Positions 1 to 6,176 of a stretch of 6,176 nt of DNA are shown here, piece by piece. The position numbers and the translations under genes are program-made. Source of the stretch: Bacteroidales bacterium. GTDB taxonomy: Bacteria > Bacteroidota > Bacteroidia > Bacteroidales > UBA12481. Under the pieces are notes generated by a model that had not been told where the DNA came from, ran no database searches, and saw only the letters and a program-made list of their open reading frames with translations. Every line of letters starts with the position of its first letter. Within the stretch, counting starts at the first letter, position 1. The DNA is taken from positions 1 to 6,176 of the forward strand of contig JAQWAJ010000119.1 of NCBI GenBank assembly GCA_028707745.1, read 5' to 3'.

Positions 1-2
1 AA

Positions 3-1091
3 AACCAGCTGCTCTCCCATGGCGAAGCGATCAGGTGGGTACTTCAGGATGATTCAGGTCGCCTGTTCGGCCGAACATCAGCCTTTATCAATTTTGAAAA
101 ACTGAAAAAATCACACATCCCCGCCGGGGGAATGGGCTTTTTCGAATGTATTGATGATGCTGCTGCAGCCGGAATACTTTTTGATGCCGCCAGGGAGTGG
201 CTAAAGGATAAAGGAGCCGTTGCCATGGACGGCAGCGTGAACTTTGGTGAAAATTTCTCTTACTGGGGAGTCCTGGTCGAAGGCTTTATGAAACAGGGCT
301 ATGGAATGCCCTATAATAAGCCCTATTACCAGAAGCTGTTTGAGAATTATGGTTTTCAGGATTATTTCCAGCAGTTCTCTTATCATGTCGATCTTACCCG
401 GTCGTTTCCTGAGCGGATGCTGACTTTTGCCGGACACATGGCATCGAGGCCGGGGTACGCGTTCCGGCATTTCGAAAAGAAAAACGCTCAGAAATACATC
501 CGCGACCTGGTTGAGATCGTGAATCGGACCTGGGAGGATTATATGGAAGATTTCACCCCTTTCACGGAGGAAGATATTGCCGGAATCTTCAAAAACGCCA
601 AACCTGTTCTGGTCGGTGAGTTTGTTTGGTTTGCCTACCATGATGAGAAACCGATCGGTATTGTGGTGGCATTTCCCGATGTGAACCAGATACTGGCTCA
701 TTTCAATGGCCGGCTGAACCTCTGGAAAAGTCTGCGGTTTCTATGGATGAAACACAACAAAACCATCACCCGCAACCGGGTGCTGCTGGGTGGGGTGGTG
801 CCGGAGTACCAGAATTCAGGCGTTATCGCTGCCCTGTTCCTTCAGTTTGCCTTAGCTACGAAAAGCAAGCCCTGGTATTCCGAAATCGAACTCTCCTGGG
901 TGGGGGATTATAACCCGAGAATGCGGAAAGTGTACGAACAGATCGGCGCAGTACCGGCCAAAAAACACATTACGTACCGCTATATGATTGATCCTTCCGT
1001 TCCTTTTACCCGATTTACCAACCAGGGAGGCAACAGTCAGCTTCGCAAAAATGTCATCAAAAAAGATGAAGAAAATGGAATCGATGTTTGA
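3..1091 (+). CDS. YghO-like GNAT-fold protein, 5'-truncated by window edge
   Basis: The reading frame is open from the first full codon (position 3), so the gene starts left of the window. The ATG at 132 is internal: 43 codons before it encode family-like sequence. 362 residues are visible; relatives I recall are about 370-390 residues, so probably only 10-30 are missing. Visible blocks, numbered from position 3: GGMGFFECID (42-51), NFGENFSYWGVLVEGF (80-95), YNKPYYQKLFENYG (104-117), then a C-terminal GNAT half with the acetyl-CoA-binding signature VPEYQNSGVIAAL (Q-x-x-G-x-A, about 266-278), followed by an ELSW...NPRMRKVYEQIG block. This matches the uncharacterised E. coli YghO-like family. 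A cytosolic acyltransferase role is inferred from the fold; the substrate is unknown. No signal peptide or membrane segment is visible. The C-terminal 20 residues are charged and probably disordered. Its TGA overlaps the -33 element of the next gene's promoter. Confidence 0.82.
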   Translation, partial: NQLLSHGEAIRWVLQDDSGRLFGRTSAFINFEKLKKSHIPAGGMGFFECIDDAAAAGILFDAAREWLKDKGAVAMDGSVNFGENFSYWGVLVEGFMKQGYGMPYNKPYYQKLFENYGFQDYFQQFSYHVDLTRSFPERMLTFAGHMASRPGYAFRHFEKKNAQKYIRDLVEIVNRTWEDYMEDFTPFTEEDIAGIFKNAKPVLVGEFVWFAYHDEKPIGIVVAFPDVNQILAHFNGRLNLWKSLRFLWMKHNKTITRNRVLLGGVVPEYQNSGVIAALFLQFALATKSKPWYSEIELSWVGDYNPRMRKVYEQIGAVPAKKHITYRYMIDPSVPFTRFTNQGGNSQLRKNVIKKDEENGIDV

Positions 1092-1117
1092 TTAACAATA
1101 AAAAGTTCATATCTTTG
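1087..1117 (+). promoter_or_regulatory. Bacteroidota-type promoter for rpmE2
   Basis: TTTG at 1087-1090 and TATCTTTG at 1110-1117 are separated by 19 bp. This fits the known Bacteroidota primary sigma consensus (TTTG, about 19 bp, TAnnTTTG) exactly. The -33 element overlaps the stop codon of the upstream gene. Transcription would start near 1122-1125, giving a leader of only about 15-18 nt before the rpmE2 ATG. The leader has no clear Shine-Dalgarno sequence, which is normal for this phylum. Confidence 0.8.
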
Positions 1118-1139
1118 CGCTCCTTAAAGTAATGATGAA

Positions 1140-1406
1140 ATGAAAAACGAAATTCATCCAAAGAATTACAGAATGGTGGTCTTTAAAGACCTCTCAAACG
1201 ATTATACATTCTTTACGCGTTCAACTGTTGCAACCCGTGAAAAGATCACTATTGACGGTGTTGAGTATCCTCTGGTTAAGATAGAGATTTCGAATACCTC
1301 GCATCCTTTCTTCACCGGTAAGGTTAAGCTGCTTGATACCGCAGGTCGTGTTGATAAATTCAACCGCCGCTATGCCAAGCAATTGGAAAAAAAGGCGCAG
1401 AAGTAG
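1140..1406 (+). CDS. rpmE2: 50S ribosomal protein L31 type B
   Basis: An 88-residue protein, full length for type B L31, a component of the large ribosomal subunit that contributes to a bridge with the small subunit. Recognisable features are the start [11 protein letters not shown], the central [11 protein letters not shown] block (about residues 51-61) and the basic tail [18 protein letters not shown]. There is no cysteine at all, so this is the zinc-independent (C-minus) form rather than the CxxC form. In proteobacteria C-minus forms are often induced under zinc limitation; in Bacteroidota I believe type B is commonly the ordinary L31, so no zinc regulation should be assumed, and no Zur-like operator is evident. 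The ATG at 1140 is chosen because the protein then begins as the family does. It has its own promoter and terminator, so it is probably monocistronic. Confidence 0.97.
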   Translation: MKNEIHPKNYRMVVFKDLSNDYTFFTRSTVATREKITIDGVEYPLVKIEISNTSHPFFTGKVKLLDTAGRVDKFNRRYAKQLEKKAQK

Positions 1407-1424
1407 ATCTGCCGAAATAAACCC

Positions 1425-1450
1425 AAAGCCCCGGCAAGGGGCTTTTTTTT
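1425..1450 (+). terminator. Intrinsic terminator after rpmE2
   Basis: AAAGCCCC (1425-1432), loop GGCAA, GGGGCTTT (1438-1445), with a run of eight T at 1443-1450. The five G-C pairs plus three A-T pairs and the T tract make a classic rho-independent terminator, 18 nt after the rpmE2 stop codon. Its last T lies only 9 bp before the lon start codon. Confidence 0.92.
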
Positions 1451-1459
1451 GCTTAATCA

Positions 1460-3904
1460 GTGGGAATCAAATTGGGAAATAACTTATTTTTTGATTTCGG
1501 AGACGATGACAACGATTTTGTCCCCCTCTTGTCGGATGGCAATGAGGAAGAACTGAGCGTTGTTGATATACCGGAAACGTTGCCGATATTGGCTTTGCGC
1601 AATACCGTGCTCTTCCCCGGAGTGGTCATTCCAATCACGGTCGGACGCGACAAATCCATCAAGCTCGTCAAGGAGGCTTATAAGAACAGCACTTCCATCG
1701 GAGTGGTTGCTCAACGCGACACCACCATTGAGGACCCCGAAGTGGGCGACCTGAACAGGGTCGGCACCATGGCCTCCATCGTCAAGATCCTGAACATGCC
1801 GGATGACACTACTTCGGTGATCATCCACGGTAAACGGCGCTTTCATCTCGATGAGATCACTACCAAGGACCCTTATCTGAAAGGAAGGGTAACCCCGTTG
1901 TCGGATATCAAACCCAGCGAAGATCCGCAGGAGTTTGAAGCCATCATCGGAACAATCAAAGATCTGGCACTCAAGATTGTACAATATTCATCAAACGTTC
2001 CTCAGGAAGCCAGTTTTGCCATCAAGAACATTGAAGGCGCCGGTTTTCTGGTGAATTACCTGTGCTCGAATTCCGATCTGGGAATGACCGAGAAACAGGA
2101 ACTGCTCGAAACGGATAATATCCGTGACCGGGCTGTCAGGCTGTTGGAACATCTTTCTCTGGAATTTCAGAAACAGAAACTGAAAAAAGATATCCAGAGT
2201 AAGGTTAAACTGGAAATCGATCAGCAACAGCGTGAATATCTGCTTAATCAGCAGATGAAAACCATTCAGGATGAGCTCGGCGGAAGTCCGTTTGAACAGG
2301 AAGTCGAAGAGATTCGCCTGCGCTCCGAAACTAAAAACTGGCCTGAAGAGGTGGCAAAAGCCTTTGCCCGCGAAATCGAAAAACTGGAGCGAATCAATCC
2401 GGCATCAGCCGAATATTCGGTACAGCTCAATTATCTGGAAGTCATGCTCGACCTGCCCTGGAACGAAGTGTCAGCAGATAATTTCGACCTGCGCCGTGCA
2501 AAACGCATTCTCAACCAGGACCATTCCGGCCTCGATCAGGTGAAGGAGCGCATCCTGGAACATCTGGCTATTCTGAAACTGAAGGGCGACATGAAGGCCC
2601 CGATCCTTTGTCTGTACGGACCTCCCGGAGTGGGTAAAACCTCTCTCGGCAAATCCGTGGCACGCGCGCTGAAGAGAAAATATGTGCGTATGTCGTTGGG
2701 CGGACTCAAAGACGAATCTGAAATCCGCGGTCACCGGAAAACATATATCGGCGCCATGCCGGGCCGCATCATACATTATATCAGGAGGGCCGGTACCTCC
2801 AACCCGGTATTCGTACTGGATGAGATCGATAAAGTAGGCAACGATTTCCGGGGCGATCCGGCATCCGCTCTGCTTGAATTGCTCGATCCGGAACAGAACA
2901 GCTCCTTCTACGACAACTTCCTCGAGATGGAATATGACCTTTCAAAGGTCCTGTTCATCGCAACCGCCAATAATCCGGGAAACATCAGCGCCGCCCTGCG
3001 CGACAGGATGGAGATGATCGAAATATCCGGTTATGTGGTTGAAGAAAAAGTGGAAATTGCTACAAAACATCTGGTTACCAAGCAATTGATTGATCATGGA
3101 TTGGCAGCCGACCGATTTAAATTCCCGAAAGAGACCCTTGAATATATCATCGAGAGCCATACCCGTGAATCCGGAGTGAGAACGCTCGATAAAAAAATTG
3201 CTAAAGTCGTTCGCCAGCTGGCCAAGAAAGTGGCCATGGGCGAAGAGGTACCTGAACTGGTTCAGCTGGATTCCATGAAAGAGTATCTCGGATACCCCGA
3301 AGTGCTGAAAGATGAATATCAGGGCAATGAATTTGCAGGGGTAGTGACCGGCCTGGCCTGGACGGAAACCGGCGGACAAATCCTCTATGTTGAAACCAGT
3401 TTGAGTAAAGGCAAGGGGAACCTTACTCTGACAGGCAATCTGGGTGATGTGATGAAGGAATCTGCCGTACTGGCACTTGAATATCTGAAAGCACATGCCA
3501 GCAAACTGGAACTGCCCGATGGTGTATTTGACCACTGGAATGTACATATTCACGTTCCTGAGGGTGCCATCCCCAAAGATGGTCCATCCGCTGGTGTTAC
3601 CATGGTTACTTCACTGGCCTCGGCTTTCACGCAACGCAAGGTGAAACCCAATCTTGCCATGACGGGTGAGATCACCCTGCGGGGCAGAATCATTCCGGTT
3701 GGAGGAGTCAAGGAAAAAATCCTGGCAGCCAAACGGGCATCTATTAAAGAAATTCTGCTGCCTGAAGAAAACAGAAATGATATCGAACAAATAAAGGCTA
3801 AATACTTAAAAGGATTAACTTTCCGTTATGTTAGAACCATCCAGGATGTGCTGGATCTGGCTCTGATGAAACAGAAGATTAAGGATCCTTTAAATATTGA
3901 ATGA
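1460..3904 (+). CDS. lon: ATP-dependent protease Lon (LonA type)
   Basis: An 814-residue cytosolic AAA+ serine protease that degrades misfolded and regulatory proteins. Order: acidic N-terminal extension (about 1-38), Lon substrate-binding N domain from [14 protein letters not shown] (41-54), a long-helix region (about 235-285), ATPase with Walker [10 protein letters not shown] (387-395, K393), pore-loop Y429-I430, Walker B FVLDEID (D454, E455) and an LRDRME motif (513-518). The protease domain has catalytic S710 in PKDGPSAG and K753 in GGVKEK. Each of these lies exactly 31 residues after its E. coli counterpart (K362, Y398, D423/E424, S679, K722), so the enzyme looks intact; E. coli Lon has 784 residues. 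The start is GTG 1460: an in-frame TAA lies at 1454-1456 and the next in-frame ATG is about codon 104, inside the N domain. TTG 1472 is a possible alternative. No Shine-Dalgarno sequence is seen. The 3' end overlaps the next gene by 8 bp. Confidence 0.97.
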   Translation: MGIKLGNNLFFDFGDDDNDFVPLLSDGNEEELSVVDIPETLPILALRNTVLFPGVVIPITVGRDKSIKLVKEAYKNSTSIGVVAQRDTTIEDPEVGDLNRVGTMASIVKILNMPDDTTSVIIHGKRRFHLDEITTKDPYLKGRVTPLSDIKPSEDPQEFEAIIGTIKDLALKIVQYSSNVPQEASFAIKNIEGAGFLVNYLCSNSDLGMTEKQELLETDNIRDRAVRLLEHLSLEFQKQKLKKDIQSKVKLEIDQQQREYLLNQQMKTIQDELGGSPFEQEVEEIRLRSETKNWPEEVAKAFAREIEKLERINPASAEYSVQLNYLEVMLDLPWNEVSADNFDLRRAKRILNQDHSGLDQVKERILEHLAILKLKGDMKAPILCLYGPPGVGKTSLGKSVARALKRKYVRMSLGGLKDESEIRGHRKTYIGAMPGRIIHYIRRAGTSNPVFVLDEIDKVGNDFRGDPASALLELLDPEQNSSFYDNFLEMEYDLSKVLFIATANNPGNISAALRDRMEMIEISGYVVEEKVEIATKHLVTKQLIDHGLAADRFKFPKETLEYIIESHTRESGVRTLDKKIAKVVRQLAKKVAMGEEVPELVQLDSMKEYLGYPEVLKDEYQGNEFAGVVTGLAWTETGGQILYVETSLSKGKGNLTLTGNLGDVMKESAVLALEYLKAHASKLELPDGVFDHWNVHIHVPEGAIPKDGPSAGVTMVTSLASAFTQRKVKPNLAMTGEITLRGRIIPVGGVKEKILAAKRASIKEILLPEENRNDIEQIKAKYLKGLTFRYVRTIQDVLDLALMKQKIKDPLNIE

Positions 3905-5306
3905 CTTGCCCAACCTTTGGCGCAAAATACTGCCAAATGACACACTATCCGGAATGCAGTTTTTCCAGCTTTTCCGGTACGGTTCGGTTTTCCTGATCAG
4001 CATAATTCTCCCGAGGGCAGGGCTTTCCCGTGACCAGATCGGGCTCTATGAAGCTTTCCTCTTTTTCGCAGCCGTAGTCAGTTATTTCTGGGTAACCGGA
4101 CTGATACAGGCCTTATTGCCACTGGCGGCGGAAAACGAGGACCGTAACCCGTCACTCGTAACACGTAACACGTTACACGTAACACGAAACTCGTCACGCG
4201 TTACGTGTAACGCATCACGTGATTTCTTCAACTCCTTCCTCATCCTCCTGCTCTTCTCCATAGCTGCCGGCGCAACCCTCCTGTTTGCCAATCCGGTGCT
4301 GGAGAATCTGCTGGGGAAGTCGCTGCCGCACGAAATCATCTGGCTGGTGGTGCTTTATCTCCTCCTTTTTGCCCCGGCAAATCTGGTTGAGTATTGGTAC
4401 ATGATCACCGGTCAGACAAAAAAACTGGTCAGATACGGTATTATCGCCTTCACCCTGCAAATTTTGTTGGTCGGCATTCCGGTTGTTGCCGGGTTGGGAA
4501 TCAAGGGCGCCATCTGGGGAATGATCGCAGCCGGTGGTTTCCGCACGATCTGGCTGCTGGCGATACTGATTAAAAACGGGGATTTTCAAGTATCCTTCCC
4601 ATTCTGGAAGCAATATTTAAACCTGGGTCTTCCGATCTTGCTGAGTGTTTTGTTGAGCGGATCGGCTCAATATGTGAACGGGTTCATCGTTTCAGCGAAG
4701 TTCAATCCTGCCATGTTCGCCATTTTTCAGTACGGGGCACGGGAACTACCACTGGTGGCTCTCCTGGCTTATGCACTGAGCAATGCCATTGTACCGGTTA
4801 TTGTCCGTGAAGGAACTGAATCCGGAATGCAGCGACTTCGTGAAAGCAGCAGCCGGATGGCTTCGTGGATGTTTCCGCTGACCATTGTCCTGGTACTTTC
4901 AGCCTATTTTTTATTTCCCCTCTTTTATACCCGGAACTTTCTGGAAAGCGCTGGTGTGTTTAACCTATTTTTGTTATTGATAACCAGTAGGTTATTGTTT
5001 CCGCAAACGATACTTATCGCACTCAAAAAGACCCGCATCCTGACTCTGGCTTCCCTGCTGGAGTTAATCCTCAATGTCGGACTCAGTCTGCTGCTGGTCG
5101 AAGTCTGGGGAATACGGGGAGTCGCACTGGCTACGGTTATCGCTTACTATTTTGAGCGTGCTTTCCTGATGACCTATACGCGAGTGGTGATGGGTATCCC
5201 CGGCAAAATGTATATGGATGTGAAAAAGCACTTTTCGTGGTCAGCGGTATTGCTGGTTGCCTATCTGATTGCCGAATTCGTGATCTATCCGTTGGTGCGT
5301 GGTTGA
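3897..5306 (+). CDS. Polysaccharide flippase-like (Wzx/MATE-type) membrane protein
   Basis: A 469-residue polytopic inner-membrane protein resembling the oligosaccharide flippase/polysaccharide biosynthesis transporters (MOP superfamily), which move lipid-linked sugars across the membrane; the substrate is unknown. Hydrophobic segments, by eye, lie near 22-40, 52-78, 112-134, 147-169, 180-200, 203-225, 243-265, 282-302, 324-345, 353-377, 381-401, 405-425 and 447-466, about the number expected. Supporting motifs are GLSRDQIGLYEAFLF (42-56) and NLVEYWYMITGQTKKL (162-177). Residues 83-108, between membrane segments 2 and 3, are encoded by a heptanucleotide array and are not family-like. The start is uncertain: TTG 3897 overlaps lon by 8 bp and has AAGGA at 3881-3885 upstream; ATG 3954 (codon 20) is the alternative. 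I prefer TTG because residues 5-19 read like a genuine amphipathic N-terminus. It is probably translationally coupled to lon. The gene ends with tandem stops TGA TAA. Confidence 0.82.
   Translation: MNDLPNLWRKILPNDTLSGMQFFQLFRYGSVFLISIILPRAGLSRDQIGLYEAFLFFAAVVSYFWVTGLIQALLPLAAENEDRNPSLVTRNTLHVTRNSSRVTCNASRDFFNSFLILLLFSIAAGATLLFANPVLENLLGKSLPHEIIWLVVLYLLLFAPANLVEYWYMITGQTKKLVRYGIIAFTLQILLVGIPVVAGLGIKGAIWGMIAAGGFRTIWLLAILIKNGDFQVSFPFWKQYLNLGLPILLSVLLSGSAQYVNGFIVSAKFNPAMFAIFQYGARELPLVALLAYALSNAIVPVIVREGTESGMQRLRESSSRMASWMFPLTIVLVLSAYFLFPLFYTRNFLESAGVFNLFLLLITSRLLFPQTILIALKKTRILTLASLLELILNVGLSLLLVEVWGIRGVALATVIAYYFERAFLMTYTRVVMGIPGKMYMDVKKHFSWSAVLLVAYLIAEFVIYPLVRG
4143..4219 (+). repeat. Degenerate heptanucleotide tandem array inside the flippase gene
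   Basis: Eleven consecutive 7-bp units of pattern C-GTNAC-N, without spacers. Units 3, 4 and 6 are identical (CGTAACA). Units 1, 2, 5, 8 and 9 keep CGTNAC with other variable bases. Units 7 (CGAAACT), 10 (TGTAACG) and 11 (CATCACG) carry one substitution each in the fixed bases, and the pattern dissolves after 4219. The core GTNAC is itself an interrupted palindrome. The array is read in frame as about 3.7 copies of a heptapeptide (RNPSLVT, RNTLHVT, RNSSRVT, then CNASRD), flippase residues 83-109. I recall similar seven-base arrays between genes in Bacteroidota genomes, but that is recollection, not a search result. Confidence 0.9.
4171..4212. repeat. 13-bp perfect inverted repeat within the heptamer array
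   Basis: CGTTACACGTAAC (4171-4183) is the exact reverse complement of GTTACGTGTAACG (4200-4212). The 16-nt spacer can add two further C-G pairs (4185-4186 with 4197-4198) after one mismatch, leaving a 10-nt loop. There is no T tract after it, so it is not an intrinsic terminator. It could form a hairpin in the flippase mRNA or a cruciform in the DNA. It arises because units 9-10 read as the array motif on the opposite strand. Confidence 0.88.
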
Positions 5307-5333
5307 TAATCAGAAATATTCTATTTTTACATT

Positions 5334-6176
5334 ATGGCACCCCGACCGAATATCACAAATAACCAACGGCTAATCATACTGGGAGTTACTCTTCTGATTG
5401 CCGCACTGGCTATCTGGTTCTTTTCCAGCACAGTAATTTTTATTCTGATTTCATTTGTGGTATCCATGATGGGGGAGCCTCTGGTTACCCTGCTCGAGAA
5501 AATTCACATCCGGAAATGGCACCTGCCCAGGGCGGTTTGCTCATTTACCGTCCTTATTCTGTTCTGGTGTCTCGTTTTGTTGTTTTTCTATACGTTTATC
5601 CCATTGCTGGCCAATGAATTCCGTTATTTTTCAAATATCGATATCAATAGTATTCTGACTGACCTCGCCAAACCGATCGGCAAGATTGAAAAATTCCTGA
5701 ATGAATACGGATTGGCAGAGGAAGGCTTTTCTCTTACGGCCTGGGCAACGAACTGGTTCCGCTCGTCACTGGGATTTGTGAGGATCAACGAAATATTATC
5801 GGATTTTGCCGGTTTGATCGGGAACATTTTCCTGACCGTGCTTTCGGTTTCTTTCATTACCTACTACTTCATGAAGGAAACCAAATTGTTTGAGGATGGG
5901 GTAGTGATGTTTTTTCCAGAAGATAAAGAGCCCCATGTTCGCAATGCGATTAACTCGATCAGTGCTTTACTGAAAAGATACTTTATCGGGGTTCTGCTGC
6001 AATCGACCTGCGTGATGCTCTTGATAGCGATCGGATTAAAAATCATCGGGCTCGAAATCACTCATGCCGTGACCATTGCCCTGATTGCTGCAATTTTGAA
6101 TGTCATTCCCTATGTCGGGCCTTTCATTGGTAGCCTGATGGCTGTTGCCATCGGTACTGCCGTAAGTATGCCGATG
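5334..6176 (+). CDS. AI-2E family (PerM/TqsA-type) transporter, 3'-truncated by window edge
   Basis: The frame is open from ATG 5334 to the last base of the window: 281 residues with no stop. The family is usually about 340-380 residues, so roughly the last 60-100 are missing. An in-frame TAA at 5307-5309 and the absence of another ATG in the gap fix the start. Membrane segments, by eye: two closely spaced ones at about 12-30 and 33-47, one at 68-92, then a soluble stretch (about 95-155) before segments near 158-180, 216-240 and 243-278. This spacing and the motif NVIPYVGPFIG (256-266) are typical of the AI-2E transporter family (PF01594). Members are assigned to autoinducer-2 export, Na+/H+ antiport or unknown permease roles, so neither substrate nor signalling role can be inferred. 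It lies 27 bp after the flippase gene and is probably co-transcribed with it. A weak TATTTTTA at 5322-5329 has no well-placed -33 element. Confidence 0.9.
   Translation, partial: MAPRPNITNNQRLIILGVTLLIAALAIWFFSSTVIFILISFVVSMMGEPLVTLLEKIHIRKWHLPRAVCSFTVLILFWCLVLLFFYTFIPLLANEFRYFSNIDINSILTDLAKPIGKIEKFLNEYGLAEEGFSLTAWATNWFRSSLGFVRINEILSDFAGLIGNIFLTVLSVSFITYYFMKETKLFEDGVVMFFPEDKEPHVRNAINSISALLKRYFIGVLLQSTCVMLLIAIGLKIIGLEITHAVTIALIAAILNVIPYVGPFIGSLMAVAIGTAVSMPM

Noticed and set aside
132..1091. GNAT-like gene starting at ATG 132
   Set aside because: The frame stays open to position 3, and the residues before this ATG belong to the conserved N-terminal half, so 132 is an internal methionine.
1140..1406. 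Zinc-starvation (Zur) regulation of the cysteine-free L31
   Set aside because: No Zur-like palindrome is visible; the only upstream signal is an ordinary Bacteroidota housekeeping promoter.
3901..3996. 31-codon frame starting at the ATGA over the lon stop codon
   Set aside because: The encoded sequence is not family-like and is wholly inside the better supported flippase frame.
4143..4219. CRISPR array or origin iteron cluster
   Set aside because: The units are 7 bp, contiguous and without spacers, and they lie inside a coding frame; no cas or replication-initiator gene is nearby.
4082..4339. Minus-strand open frame across the heptamer array, with its own VT-containing repeat peptide
   Set aside because: It is the complement of the flippase gene. 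Its repetitiveness follows from the near-palindromic array, and no promoter or family resemblance supports it.
5303..5329. Separate promoter for the AI-2E family gene (TTG 5303-5305, TATTTTTA 5322-5329)
   Set aside because: The spacing is 16 bp instead of about 19 and the last base of the -7 element does not match; co-transcription with the flippase gene is the simpler reading.
5334..6176. Quorum-sensing (autoinducer-2) role for the AI-2E family protein
   Set aside because: The family name does not establish the substrate, and no luxS or lsr-type gene lies in the window.

Overview
The window looks like a piece of a Bacteroidota (probably Bacteroidia-type) chromosome. Three things point there: a textbook Bacteroidota promoter (TTTG, 19 bp, TAtcTTTG) ahead of the ribosomal protein L31 gene, near-absence of Shine-Dalgarno sequences, and protein sequences (zinc-free type B L31, Lon with an acidic N-terminal extension, a YghO-like GNAT protein) of the kind I associate with that phylum. 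The exact taxon cannot be read from the sequence. All five genes are on the + strand and almost all of the window is coding. No gap exceeds 55 bp, and there is no tRNA, rRNA, insertion sequence or CRISPR array.

Layout. Positions 3-1091 carry a YghO-like GNAT-fold protein whose start lies left of the window. Next comes rpmE2 (1140-1406) with its own promoter and a strong intrinsic terminator (1425-1450). Only 9 bp after that terminator, the ATP-dependent protease gene lon (1460-3904) begins at a GTG codon. A polytopic flippase-like membrane protein (3897-5306) overlaps the end of lon by 8 bp. After a 27-bp gap an AI-2E family (PerM-type) membrane protein starts at 5334 and runs off the right edge. 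lon, the flippase gene and the AI-2E gene probably form one transcription unit. rpmE2 is a short unit of its own.

Most of this is core or housekeeping content. The oddity is inside the flippase gene: an 11-unit array of a degenerate heptanucleotide (C-GTNAC-N, 4143-4219) sits in frame in the loop between the second and third membrane segments. Seven is not a multiple of three, so the array encodes a 7-residue peptide repeat (RNxxxVT-like). In the four units whose phase would make the variable base create a stop codon (2, 5, 8, 11), that base is C or T, never A, although A is the commonest base elsewhere in the array. The second half of the array folds back on the first as a 13-bp perfect inverted repeat. 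It may be an inserted Bacteroidota-type short repeat tolerated in a surface-polysaccharide gene, and it has the geometry of a possible frame-switching (phase-variable) locus. I see no complete new multi-gene system here.
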